Source: Pseudonocardia hierapolitana (GTDB taxonomy: Bacteria; Actinomycetota; Actinomycetes; Mycobacteriales; Pseudonocardiaceae). From it: DNA of 64,000 nt. The notes beneath the pieces were generated by a model, which worked only from the letters and a program-made list of their open reading frames with translations, did not search any database and had not been told where the DNA came from. How positions within the stretch are numbered: the first letter of the stretch is position 1; every line of letters begins with the position of its first letter. A program made the translations under genes and the position numbers. The stretch lies in NCBI RefSeq assembly GCF_007994075.1, contig NZ_VIWU01000001.1, forward strand, positions 2,046,001 to 2,110,000. The letters are read 5' to 3'. Below are positions 54,851 through 63,887 of this stretch, piece after piece.

Positions 54851-56698
54851 CTAGGCCAGCACGCGCGTCAGCGCCGGGCCCACCTCGGTGAGCCGCCGCA
54901 CCGTCTGCGCCCGCCCTCCCCGCCTGGCCGCGAGCGCTGCCGCGGCGGCCTCGGCGTCGGCTCCCCCGAGCGGGACCAGCACCTGCAGCCGGTCGATGCC
55001 ACCGAGGGCCGCGGTCGGATCGCCGCCCGCGGTGTGGATGCAGTCCGACAGCAGCACGACGAGCCGCTCGTCGGCCACCGCGGCCGCGAGCTGCCCGGCC
55101 GCCTCGCGCAGCCCGGCGGCGAGGTCGGTGGTGCCGTGGCCACGCAGGGCGACGAGGTCGGACAGCAGCTCCTCCGGCGGGCGCCGCACGCCGTGGGCCT
55201 GCAGGACCCGGACGCCCGATCCGAACGCGACGACGGCCGGGACGAGACCGTCCCCCGCCGCCAGCACCACCCCGGCGGCCGCCACGGCGGCGAGCGCCAC
55301 GGCCTGCCCCTGCATCGAGCCGGACACGTCGACGGCGAGCGCGACCGCCCGTCGCGACGCCGTCCAGTTGCGGGTGACGACGTCGGCGGGGCCGGGACGG
55401 CGGCTCGGCCCCGGCTCCCATGCGTCCAGGGTGCGGTCGAGGTCGAGGTCGCCGTCGCCGCCCGGTGACGGGGCGAGCCGCCGGGTGCCGCGGGCGCGGG
55501 CCGGGCCGACGCGGCCCAGGCGCAGGAACACCCGGCCCGCGAGCTGCCGGGCGGCGGCCCGCAACCCCTCGTCGGTGGCGACGGCGAGGTCGGCGAGCAG
55601 CGCGGCGGCGGCCTCAGGGTCGCGGGAGAGCAGCGCATCGAACGCGGCGGTGTCGAGCGCGCCCACCTCCGGCGAGACGTCGGCGAACGCGGCGTGCTGC
55701 GCCGCGAGCTGGGCGCGACCCTGGGTGCGGCCCGCCCGGTCGCGCCCGGGGCGCGACCGCGGCCGGAAGCCCGCCGGGGTGTCCGGCGGGCCCTCAGCTT
55801 TTCCCGGGTCGTCCGAGGGCTCGTCCACGGGCCACAGGGCGTCCAGCAACTCGTCGATGACGGACTCCGGCGTCCGGTCGACGCCGTCGGCGATCCGGAT
55901 GCGGCCGGACAACGCGGCGTACGCGGCGTCGCGGCCGGTCTCGCGCTCGGGGTTCCGCTCGCCGCGCAGCTCGGCGAGCCCCGTGAGCACGAGCGCCATG
56001 TCGATCGCACCGCGCACCGATGAGCCCATCCGGACGTCCCGGTGCGTGCGGGTGGCGCGGGCCATGCCCACCGCCAGCTCGACGACCGCGCCGTTCAGCC
56101 CCGTCACCGCGGTCGTGATCGAACGCTCCGCCGGTTCGTCCTGGTAGCCGAGCACCACCCGGCACATCCGGTCGGCGATCGCCTGGCTCACGCGCGCGGT
56201 GCCGATCGCGTCGAACGGGTTCATCGCCGCGATCAGCCGGAACTCCGGCCCTGCCCGCACCGGGCCCAGCCGGGGCACCGCGATCTCGCCCTCGGCGAGC
56301 ACGGTGATCAGGACGTTGAGCGTCTCCTCCGGGACGCGGTTGAGCTCCTCCAGGTACAGCAACCCGCCCTCGCGCATGGCGGTGAGCAGCGGGCCGTCCA
56401 CGAAGCTCGCAGGGCGGTAGCCCTCGGCGAGCACCTGCGCCGGGTCGAACTGCCCCACCAGCCGGGCCGGGGTCAGCTCGGCGTTGCCCTCGACGAACAC
56501 GACGGCCCGCCCGTTGGCCCGGGCGATCGAGCGCAGCAGCGTCGACTTGCCCGTGCCGGGCGGCCCCTCGATGACCACGTGCCGGCCGGTCGCGAGCGCG
56601 ACGGTGAGGACCTCGCGCTCGCGACGCAGCCCGACCGGTGCGACCTCAGTGCCGATGTTCGCTCCGCCTGCGCTCCGCTCAGTAGACGATGACGCCAC
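54851..56698 (-). CDS. MoxR-type AAA ATPase fused to a VWA domain
   Basis: A protein of about 615 residues. The N-terminal AAA module has Walker A GPPGTGKST (near residue 50) and EELNRVPEETLNVLI (Walker B and beyond), like MoxR or magnesium chelatase I. A Pro/Arg-rich linker leads to a C-terminal von Willebrand A domain with the MIDAS motif DVSGSMQG and SDCIHTAGGD. Usually these are two genes (BchI/BchD or MoxR/CoxE). No ATG fits; GTG 56698, inside the end of the alcohol dehydrogenase gene, is the best start. It may insert metal or remodel a partner enzyme, but which one is unknown. Confidence 0.83.
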   Translation of the reverse strand: MASSSTERSAGGANIGTEVAPVGLRREREVLTVALATGRHVVIEGPPGTGKSTLLRSIARANGRAVVFVEGNAELTPARLVGQFDPAQVLAEGYRPASFVDGPLLTAMREGGLLYLEELNRVPEETLNVLITVLAEGEIAVPRLGPVRAGPEFRLIAAMNPFDAIGTARVSQAIADRMCRVVLGYQDEPAERSITTAVTGLNGAVVELAVGMARATRTHRDVRMGSSVRGAIDMALVLTGLAELRGERNPERETGRDAAYAALSGRIRIADGVDRTPESVIDELLDALWPVDEPSDDPGKAEGPPDTPAGFRPRSRPGRDRAGRTQGRAQLAAQHAAFADVSPEVGALDTAAFDALLSRDPEAAAALLADLAVATDEGLRAAARQLAGRVFLRLGRVGPARARGTRRLAPSPGGDGDLDLDRTLDAWEPGPSRRPGPADVVTRNWTASRRAVALAVDVSGSMQGQAVALAAVAAAGVVLAAGDGLVPAVVAFGSGVRVLQAHGVRRPPEELLSDLVALRGHGTTDLAAGLREAAGQLAAAVADERLVVLLSDCIHTAGGDPTAALGGIDRLQVLVPLGGADAEAAAAALAARRGGRAQTVRRLTEVGPALTRVLA

Positions 56699-57800
56699 GG
56701 ATGTTCTTGCCGTCGTGCATGTCCTGGTAGCCCTGCCCGATCTCGTCCAGCGAGTAGGTCTTCGTGACCAGCTCGTCCAGCTTGAGCACGCCCTCTCGGT
56801 AGAGCTGCAGCTGCCGCAGGATGTCCCAGTTCGGGTTGGACGCACCGAACATCGCGCCCTGCAGGCGCTTCTGGAACAGCGTCAGCTCCGAGATCGCGAT
56901 GGGCAGCCCGACCTCGCTGATGTCACCCAGTCCGGTCACCACACACGTCCCCGCCTTCCGGATAGCCCCGAAGGCCTGCGCGACGTGTTCGGGCTTCGTC
57001 ACGCCGACGGTGACGATCGCGGAGTCGGCGCCCTGCCCGTTGGTGAACTGCTTGGCCAGCTCGGTGGCCTCGTCCATGTTCTCGACCGCGTGCGTGGCGC
57101 CCAGCTCCTGAGCCTTCTCCCGCTTGAACGCCACCGGGTCCACCGCGATCACGTTCGACGCCCCGGCGTGCGCGGCGCCCTGCACCGCGTTGATGCCGAT
57201 GCCGCCGATCCCCATGACGATCACGGTGTGGCCGGGCTGGACCTGCGCGGAGTTGACCGCCGAGCCCCAGCCGGTGCCCACGCCGCACCCGACGAGGCAC
57301 GCCTTGTCCAGCGGGATGTCGTCGGGCACCTTGACCGCGGAGTCGGCGGACACCGTGGTGGTCTGCAGGAACGTCGAGATCCCGCACATCTGGCCGACGG
57401 GCTGTCCACCGTCGGCCAGCTTCAGCCGGAAGTCGGTCGGGTCGCCCCACCGGGAGCCGGCGAGCAGGCCCGCGCCCAGGTCGCACAGGTTCTGCATGCC
57501 CGAGGCGCACCAGCGGCAGTGCCCGCAGGCCGGCAGGAACGAGAAGACGACGTGGTCGCCCTCCTTCAGGCCCTTGGTGTTCACCCCCGCCTTGGTGACG
57601 ATGCCGGCACCCTCGTGGCCGCCGGCGAAGGGGTAGACCCCGACCGGGATGTCGCCGGTGGCGACGTGGTCGTCGGAGTGGCACAGGCCCGACGCCACCA
57701 TCTGGACCTGGACCTCGTTCTCGCGCGGGTCGTCGACCTCGAGGTCCACGACCTCGTACTTGCCCGGTGCCTGCCGGACGATGGCGCCACGGGTCTGCAT
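56679..57800 (-). CDS. NDMA-dependent-type zinc alcohol dehydrogenase
   Basis: A 373-residue medium-chain dehydrogenase. Catalytic zinc ligands Cys40 and His62-Glu63 (GGHEGAG) and structural zinc cysteines 92, 95, 98 and 106 are present; GIGGIGINAVQGA binds NAD. The closeness to actinobacterial NDMA-dependent enzymes, which hold NAD tightly and need an unusual acceptor (mycofactocin in known cases), is from memory. ATG 57800 has AAGGAG upstream. Divergent from the benzoate-CoA ligase gene, so possibly part of aromatic alcohol or benzyl alcohol use. Confidence 0.88.
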   Translation of the reverse strand: MQTRGAIVRQAPGKYEVVDLEVDDPRENEVQVQMVASGLCHSDDHVATGDIPVGVYPFAGGHEGAGIVTKAGVNTKGLKEGDHVVFSFLPACGHCRWCASGMQNLCDLGAGLLAGSRWGDPTDFRLKLADGGQPVGQMCGISTFLQTTTVSADSAVKVPDDIPLDKACLVGCGVGTGWGSAVNSAQVQPGHTVIVMGIGGIGINAVQGAAHAGASNVIAVDPVAFKREKAQELGATHAVENMDEATELAKQFTNGQGADSAIVTVGVTKPEHVAQAFGAIRKAGTCVVTGLGDISEVGLPIAISELTLFQKRLQGAMFGASNPNWDILRQLQLYREGVLKLDELVTKTYSLDEIGQGYQDMHDGKNIRGVIVY

Positions 57801-57892
57801 CGCTGATCTCCTTTGACGAGCGGCCGGGTCTCGTTCATAGCAGCGTGTGCATGGATGTGAAAGCAGGGCTGGCGGGAATCTTCTACGAATCG

Positions 57893-57920
57893 TTGACGGA
57901 GCGTGAGCAAGCAGTAGAGT
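57893..57920 (+). promoter_or_regulatory. Sigma-70-type promoter of the benzoate-CoA ligase gene
   Basis: TTGACG at 57893-57898 and TAGAGT at 57915-57920 are separated by 16 bases and lie 34 bases before the ligase start. They are the best matching boxes in the 153-base divergent region. Confidence 0.55.
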
Positions 57921-57953
57921 TCGGACCCACCCGTTCGGACCGGAGCCGCTCCC

Positions 57954-59549
57954 ATGACGGAACTGTTCAACGCCGCCGCCTACCTCTCCGAGCGCCGTGT
58001 CGACGCCGGTGACGGCGAGCGGATCGCCCTCCGCCACCCGCGGGGTACCCACACCTACTCCCAGCTCACCGCTGAGGTCCGCCGCGTCGCCGCCGGCCTG
58101 GTCGCCATCGGCGTGCGCCCCGAGGAGCGTGTGCTCCTGTGCATGGCCGACGACGTCGAGCTGGCCACCGGCATCCTCGCCGCGATGTACGTGGGCGCCG
58201 TGGCGGTGCCGGCCTCGACGATGCTCACCGGCGGTGAGCTGGCCACGCTCGTCCGCGACTCCCGGGCCCGGGTGATCGTCGGCAGCCCGCAGTTCGCGGA
58301 CGCGGTCACCACTGCCGCCGCCGACGCACCGGACCTGCGCCACGTCGTGCTCACGGGCGACACCCCGCCGGATGTCCCCGGCATGACCGGCCTGACCTGG
58401 GACGACCTGCGAACGGCCGAGCCGCTCGCGGCGCCGTACGCCACCTGGGACGAGTCGCCCGCCCTCTGGCTCTACACGTCCGGCACGACGGGCAGACCCA
58501 AGGGTGCGATGCACCGCCACACCGACATCCGCTACGTGTGCGAGACCTACGCCGCCCAGGTGCTCGGCATGGGCCCGGACGACGTGTGCCTGTCGGTGGC
58601 GAAGCTGTTCTTCGCGTACGGCATCGGCAACTCGCTGTTCTTCCCCCTCTCGGTGGGCGCGAGCAGCGTGCTGGAGCCGTCGCGGCCCAACCCCACGCTG
58701 TACGCCGAACGCGTGGCCGCGCACGGCGTCACGCTCTTCTTCGGGGGCCCGAGCTTCTGGGGTCCACTGATGGCCGCCGACCTGCCGCGGGAGACGTTCG
58801 CGACCGTGCGCAACGGGGTCTCGGCCGGCGAGGCGCTGCCGCCGCGGATGTTCCACGGCGTGCGCGACCTGTACGGCTTCGAGATCCTCGACGGCATCGG
58901 TTCGACCGAGGCGCTGCACATCTTCATCTCCAACGTCCCCGGGAAGGTGGTGCCCGGCAGCTCCGGGTTCCCGGTGCCGGGCTACGAGGTGCAGCTGCGC
59001 CGGCCCGACGGGAGCGTCATCGACGGGACCGGCGAGCCGGGGATGCTCTACGTGGCAGGCGAGTCGCTCTGCACCGGCTACTGGTGCCGCACCAGCGTCA
59101 ACCGGACGGTGTTCCACGGGGAGTGGATGCGCACCGGGGACCAGTACGTCCGCAACTCCGACGGCAGCTGGACCTGCCTCGGCCGCGCCGACGACGTGCT
59201 CAAGGTCGGCGGGATCTGGGTGAGCCCCTCCGAGGTCGAGGCGCGCCTGCTGGAGCACCCGGCGCTCGCCGAAGCCGTCGTGATCGGGGTGCCGGACGAG
59301 GACGGGCTGGACAAGCCGGTCGCCTACGTCGTCGCCCGCCCCGGCTCGGTCGTCGACCCGGACGAGGTGGTCGAGTTCTGCCGGGCCGGGCTGGCGGCCT
59401 TCAAACGCCCCCGCCTGGTCGTCCAGGTCGACGAGCTGCCCCGCACGGCGACGGGCAAGATCCAGCGCTACCGACTGCGGGAACGAGCCGCAGCCACGGT
59501 GACACCGCCCCAGGACACGGCGAAGGACGTGGCGGAGGCGAAGGCCTGA
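57954..59549 (+). CDS. Benzoate-CoA ligase
   Basis: A 531-residue ANL-superfamily enzyme that activates benzoate to benzoyl-CoA with ATP. LWLYTSGTTGRPKGAMH is the P-loop, GSTEALHIFISN the A5 motif typical of benzoate-CoA ligases (BadA, BclA), and the last motif has the acylation Lys in PRTATGKIQRYRLRE. ATG start. It heads the box genes in the same direction, with a 158-base spacer before boxC. Confidence 0.93.
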   Translation: MTELFNAAAYLSERRVDAGDGERIALRHPRGTHTYSQLTAEVRRVAAGLVAIGVRPEERVLLCMADDVELATGILAAMYVGAVAVPASTMLTGGELATLVRDSRARVIVGSPQFADAVTTAAADAPDLRHVVLTGDTPPDVPGMTGLTWDDLRTAEPLAAPYATWDESPALWLYTSGTTGRPKGAMHRHTDIRYVCETYAAQVLGMGPDDVCLSVAKLFFAYGIGNSLFFPLSVGASSVLEPSRPNPTLYAERVAAHGVTLFFGGPSFWGPLMAADLPRETFATVRNGVSAGEALPPRMFHGVRDLYGFEILDGIGSTEALHIFISNVPGKVVPGSSGFPVPGYEVQLRRPDGSVIDGTGEPGMLYVAGESLCTGYWCRTSVNRTVFHGEWMRTGDQYVRNSDGSWTCLGRADDVLKVGGIWVSPSEVEARLLEHPALAEAVVIGVPDEDGLDKPVAYVVARPGSVVDPDEVVEFCRAGLAAFKRPRLVVQVDELPRTATGKIQRYRLRERAAATVTPPQDTAKDVAEAKA

Positions 59550-59558
59550 CCCGGCGCG

Positions 59559-59628
59559 ACTTCACAGCTCCAGTGCCTGCTTCACACAGGGCCGGCCTTG
59601 TGTGAAGGACACCGAGGGTCTGTGAAGT
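59559..59628. repeat. Nested CTTCACACA palindrome, copy 2
   Basis: Inner arms CTTCACACA (59580-59588) and TGTGTGAAG (59599-59607) surround GGGCCGGCCT; outer ACTTCACA (59559-59566) pairs with TGTGAAGT (59621-59628). The 28-base core differs from copy 1 (31221-31248) at one position, and the left flank CCAGTGCC is also shared. It lies between the ligase and boxC genes, so it may end or attenuate ligase transcripts. Confidence 0.85.
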
Positions 59629-59647
59629 GTCGATGTTCTACACCTGC

Positions 59648-59675
59648 TTGCCCAATAGACGTGCCACTGTAGAAT
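59648..59675 (+). promoter_or_regulatory. Promoter candidate for boxC-boxB
   Basis: TTGCCC (59648-59653), a 16-base spacer and TAGAAT (59670-59675) lie 33 bases before the boxC start. With the palindrome just upstream this suggests a second transcription start for the box genes. Confidence 0.5.
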
Positions 59676-59707
59676 GACGCTCAGTCCCCTCGGGAGGTCC
59701 GTCGCCG

Positions 59708-61399
59708 ATGACGAGCAACGCAGAGCCCGCCGCAGAACCCCAGGTCTCGTTCGACGCCGATCCGGCGAGCTACCGGCACTGGCGGCTCGACGTGCAGGGG
59801 GAGGTGGCGTACCTGCGCCTCGACGTCGCCGAGGACGGCGGGCTCGTGCCGGGCTACGAGCTGAAGATGAACAGCTACGACCTCGGCGTCGACATCGAGC
59901 TGCACGACGCCGTCCAGCGGCTGCGCTTCTCCCACCCGCAGGTGCGGGCCGTCGTACTCACGAGCGCGCGGGATCGCAACTTCTGTGCGGGCGCGAACAT
60001 CCGGATGCTCGCCCAGAGCAGCCACCCGTGGAAGGTGAACTTCTGCAAGTTCACCAACGAGACGCGCAACGAGATCGAGGACGCCACCGCGAACTCCGGG
60101 CAGACCTGGATCGCGGCCGTCAACGGCACGGCAGCGGGCGGCGGGTACGAACTCGCGCTGGCCTGCGAGACGATCCTGCTCGTCGACGACAACTCCTCGG
60201 CCGTCGCACTGCCGGAGGTCCCGCTGCTCGGCGTGCTGCCGGGCACCGGCGGGCTCACGCGCGTCACCGACAAGCGCAAGGTCCGGAAGGACCGCGCCGA
60301 CGTGTTCGCCACCCGCGCCGAGGGCATCCGCGGGCGGCAGGCCGTCGAGTGGCGGCTGGTGGACGAGGTGATCCCCAAGCGGCAGTGGGACGAGACCGTG
60401 GCCGAGCGCGCCGCCGCGGTCGCCGCCCGCTCCACCCGGCCCGCCGACGCCCGGGGCATCGAGCTGCCGCCGCTGCAGCGCGAGGAGTCGCCCGACGGCG
60501 TGCGTTACCAGCACGTCGAGGCGCGGTACGACCGGTCCGGTGGGATCGTGGAGATCACCGTGCACGGACCGGAGGGCGACGTCCCCGACACCGTCGAGCG
60601 CGTCCACGAACTGGGCGCGCGGTTCTGGCCGCTGGCCATGACCCGCGAGCTGGACGACCTGGTCCTGCGGCTGCGCGCCAACGAGCGGGAGCTCGGCACG
60701 TGGGTGATCCGCACGCGGGGCGATGTCGAGGACGCGCTCGCGTTCGAGCGCGTGATCGCGCAGCATTCCCGGGACGACTGGCTGGTCAACGAGATCCGGC
60801 ACTACTTCAAGCGGGTGCTCAAGCGGCTCGACGTCACGTCCCGCTCGTTGATCGCGCTGATCGAGCCCGGTTCGTGCTTCGCAGGCGCGCTGCTGGAGCT
60901 GGCCCTGGCCTGCGACCGGCAGTACATGCTCGACGGCTTCCTCGAGGAGGACTCGCAGGAGGGCGAGCCGGCCCAGATCGTGCTGTCCGACAGCAACTTC
61001 GGCACCTTCCCGATGGGCAACGGCCTGTCCCGGCTCGAGAGCCGCTTCTACGGCGACGACGACCACGTGGCGAAGCTGCGCCAGGAGGCGGGACGCCGCA
61101 TCGACGCGCGCGAGGCGCTGGAGCTGGGCCTGGTCACCGACGCGCCCGACGACATCGACTGGGACGACGAGATCCGCATCATGATCGAGGAGCGGGCCTC
61201 CCTCTCCCCGGATGCGCTGACCGGCATGGAGGCCAACCACCGGTTCGTCGGCCCGGAGACGATGGAGTCGCGGATCTTCGGGCGGCTCACGGCGTGGCAG
61301 AACTGGATCTTCGTACGACCGAACGCGGCGGGCCCGGAGGGCGCGCTGCGCCGGTACGGCACGGGCCGCAGGGCCGACTTCGACCGCAGGCGGGTGTGA
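59708..61399 (+). CDS. boxC: BoxC, 2,3-epoxybenzoyl-CoA dihydrolase
   Basis: A 563-residue enoyl-CoA hydratase-superfamily enzyme that opens the ring of 2,3-epoxybenzoyl-CoA to the dehydroadipyl-CoA semialdehyde plus formate. The double-length crotonase form is characteristic. YRHWRLDVQGEVAYLRLDV, RNFCAGANIRMLAQSSHPWKVNFCKFTNETRN and GTAAGGGYELALACETILLVDD are typical of BoxC. ATG with GGGAGG upstream. boxB follows 7 bases later. Confidence 0.95.
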   Translation: MTSNAEPAAEPQVSFDADPASYRHWRLDVQGEVAYLRLDVAEDGGLVPGYELKMNSYDLGVDIELHDAVQRLRFSHPQVRAVVLTSARDRNFCAGANIRMLAQSSHPWKVNFCKFTNETRNEIEDATANSGQTWIAAVNGTAAGGGYELALACETILLVDDNSSAVALPEVPLLGVLPGTGGLTRVTDKRKVRKDRADVFATRAEGIRGRQAVEWRLVDEVIPKRQWDETVAERAAAVAARSTRPADARGIELPPLQREESPDGVRYQHVEARYDRSGGIVEITVHGPEGDVPDTVERVHELGARFWPLAMTRELDDLVLRLRANERELGTWVIRTRGDVEDALAFERVIAQHSRDDWLVNEIRHYFKRVLKRLDVTSRSLIALIEPGSCFAGALLELALACDRQYMLDGFLEEDSQEGEPAQIVLSDSNFGTFPMGNGLSRLESRFYGDDDHVAKLRQEAGRRIDAREALELGLVTDAPDDIDWDDEIRIMIEERASLSPDALTGMEANHRFVGPETMESRIFGRLTAWQNWIFVRPNAAGPEGALRRYGTGRRADFDRRRV

Positions 61400-61406
61400 C
61401 CACTTC

Positions 61407-62819
61407 ATGAGCATCGACTACAGCGAGAAGATCCCGAACAACGTCGACTTGGCGGGCGACCGCAAGCTGCAGCGGGCCCTCGAGTCGTGGCAGCCCAACT
61501 TCCTGAACTGGTGGAAGACCATGGGCCCCGCCGTGCCCACCGAGGACGTGTACCTGCGCACGGCCGTCGCGGTCGGCCGCGAGGGCTGGGCCCACTTCGA
61601 CCACGTTCCGATGGACGAGTACCGGTGGGGCGTGTTCCTCGCCGAACGCAACACCGACCGCCGCATCGCCTTCGGCGAGCAGAAGGGCGAGCCGGTGTGG
61701 CAGCAGGTGCCCGGCGAGTACCGCGCCGACCTGCAACGGCTCATCGTCATCCAGGGCGACACCGAGCCTGCGTCGGTGGAGCAGCAGCGCCGCCTCGGCG
61801 AGAGCGCCCCGTCGCTGTACGACCTGCGCAACCTCTTCCAGGTCAACGTGGAGGAGGGCCGGCACCTCTGGGCGATGGTGTACCTGCTGCACGCCTACTT
61901 CGGCCGCGCCGGGCGCGAGGAGGCCGAGGCGCTGCTGCAGCGCAACTCCGGTGACATCGACTCGCCGCGCATCCTCGGCGCCTTCAACGAGGAGACGCCG
62001 GACTGGCTGTCGTTCTTCATGTTCACGTACTTCACCGACCGGGACGGGAAGTACCAGCTCGGCACGCTGAAGGAGTCGGCGTTCGACCCCCTGAGCAGGA
62101 CCTGCGAGTTCATGCTCAAGGAGGAGGCGCACCACATGTTCGTCGGCACCACGGGCGTCGACCGGGTGGTCGCGCGCACCGCGGAGCTGATGCGCGAGCA
62201 CGACACCGACGACATCGCGCCGCGCGGCGGGATCCCCCTCGACGTGATCCAGAAGTACATCAACTTCCACTACTCGGTGTCGCTGGACCTCTTCGGCTCG
62301 GAGCGCTCCACGAACGCCGCCAACTACTTCACCGCGGGCCTGAAGGGCCGCTGGCAGGAGGAGCGGCGCAAGGACGACCACGTGCTCACCGAGGACGCGA
62401 CGCACATCGACGTGGTGCGGGACGGCGAGATCACCACCGACGAGGTGTCGGCGCTGCTCGCGCTCAACCACGACCTGCGCCGCGAGTACATCGCCGACTG
62501 CGAGACCGGGCTCAAGCGCTGGAACCGCGTGCTGGAGAAGGGCGGGATCGACCGTCGCCTGTACCTGCCGCACCTCGGGTTCAACCGCCACGTCGGGGTG
62601 TTCGCCGACCACCACGTCACGCCGAAGGGCGATCTCGTCGGCGAGGACGTCTGGGAGGCCAACCGGGACAGGTGGCTGCCGAGCGAGGCCGACAAGACCC
62701 ACGTCCGGTCGCTGATGCGGCCGGTCTACGAGCCGGGCAAGATCGCCGGCTGGATCGCGCCGCCGTCGAAGGGCATCAACGACAAGCCGGTCGACTACGA
62801 GTACGTGCACTTCCCCTGA
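61407..62819 (+). CDS. boxB: BoxB, benzoyl-CoA 2,3-epoxidase oxygenase
   Basis: A 470-residue diiron monooxygenase that epoxidises benzoyl-CoA with O2 and electrons from BoxA. SIDYSEKIPNNVDLAGDRKLQRALESWQPNFLNWWKTMGP is the BoxB N-terminus. Iron ligands fit the Glu/His pattern in NVEEGRHLWAMVYLL and MLKEEAHHMFVG. The length is that of known BoxB. BoxA (reductase) is not in the window and may lie elsewhere or be replaced by another reductase. Confidence 0.96.
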   Translation: MSIDYSEKIPNNVDLAGDRKLQRALESWQPNFLNWWKTMGPAVPTEDVYLRTAVAVGREGWAHFDHVPMDEYRWGVFLAERNTDRRIAFGEQKGEPVWQQVPGEYRADLQRLIVIQGDTEPASVEQQRRLGESAPSLYDLRNLFQVNVEEGRHLWAMVYLLHAYFGRAGREEAEALLQRNSGDIDSPRILGAFNEETPDWLSFFMFTYFTDRDGKYQLGTLKESAFDPLSRTCEFMLKEEAHHMFVGTTGVDRVVARTAELMREHDTDDIAPRGGIPLDVIQKYINFHYSVSLDLFGSERSTNAANYFTAGLKGRWQEERRKDDHVLTEDATHIDVVRDGEITTDEVSALLALNHDLRREYIADCETGLKRWNRVLEKGGIDRRLYLPHLGFNRHVGVFADHHVTPKGDLVGEDVWEANRDRWLPSEADKTHVRSLMRPVYEPGKIAGWIAPPSKGINDKPVDYEYVHFP

Positions 62820-62837
62820 CGACCCGGCCGAAGCCGG

Positions 62838-63887
62838 TCAGTAGAACTCCACGGTGTTCACCACGTTGCGCAGGGGCAGGCCGTCCAGCAGCCTGCCGGC
62901 GTTGTCGGCGAACAGCTCCGCGATCCGCCGCCCCTCTGCCGGGGTGAGCGTGGCGTTGTGCGGGCTGATCAGCACGTTCGGCAGGTCCCACAGCGGGCTC
63001 GCGGGGTCGAGCGGCTCCACGGCGAACACGTCGAGGGCGGCGAACCCGATGCGCCCGTCGCGCAGGGCCGCGACGAGCGCGTCCTCGTCCACCACGGTGC
63101 CGCGGCCGACGTTGACCAGGGTCGTGCCCGGGCGGACGGCGGCCAGCACCTCGGCGCTCACCAGCTTGTCGGTGGCCGCGGTGGCCGGCAGCGTGACGAC
63201 GATGCCGTCGACCCGTCCGACGACGGCCGCGAGCTCGCTCGGGTGCACGAGCTCGGCGACCCCGTCGACCGGCTCGCCCCGCCGGCTCGTGCCGATCACC
63301 CGGGTGCCGAGCGCTGCGAGCACCCGCGCCACCTCGCGCCCGATCCCGCCGAGCCCGACGACCAGCACGGTCTGCTCCCGCAGCTGCCCCATCAGCCACC
63401 GCGGCGGCCACGCGTGCCGGGCGGCGTCGGCCTGCAGCCGCGGCAGGTTCTTCGCGCCCGCGAGCAGGCCGAACAGGGCGTACTCGGCGAGCGGGCCCGC
63501 GTGCACGCCTGCCGAGGTGGTGAACATGACGCGGGCGAGCTGCTCCGCGGTGAGCCCCGCGGCCTTCACGAGCGCGCCGCCACCGGCCGCCATCGTGTGC
63601 ACCCACCGCAGCCGCGGGTTGGACTCGACGGCACGCCGCAGCGCCGCCGGATCCTCGCCGGGCACCCCGTAGAGCGCGTCCGCGCCGTCGATGATCTCGG
63701 CGAACCGGCGTTCCTGCTCCGGGGTGCGGGTGAAGGCGGGGTCGCCGTGGTGGTCGGCGGGGTAGCGCTCGGGCGGGAGCAGCTCCGGCTCGAACAGCAT
63801 CTCCACCCGCGGCTCCCGCTCCTCCACGAGCGCACACAGCTCCGCGCTCAGGGGTGTCACCACCGCGACCTGCAGCCGCTCCCCCAC
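62838..63887 (-). CDS. D-2-hydroxyacid dehydrogenase
   Basis: A 349-residue NAD(P)-dependent dehydrogenase of the D-isomer type. VLVVGLGGIGREVARVLAALG binds the cofactor; the catalytic Arg is in NVGRGTVVDEDAL, Glu in FAVEPLDPASPLW and His in ISPHNATLTP. It converges on boxB and has no clear link to benzoate use. Substrate unknown. Confidence 0.9.
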   Translation of the reverse strand: MGERLQVAVVTPLSAELCALVEEREPRVEMLFEPELLPPERYPADHHGDPAFTRTPEQERRFAEIIDGADALYGVPGEDPAALRRAVESNPRLRWVHTMAAGGGALVKAAGLTAEQLARVMFTTSAGVHAGPLAEYALFGLLAGAKNLPRLQADAARHAWPPRWLMGQLREQTVLVVGLGGIGREVARVLAALGTRVIGTSRRGEPVDGVAELVHPSELAAVVGRVDGIVVTLPATAATDKLVSAEVLAAVRPGTTLVNVGRGTVVDEDALVAALRDGRIGFAALDVFAVEPLDPASPLWDLPNVLISPHNATLTPAEGRRIAELFADNAGRLLDGLPLRNVVNTVEFY

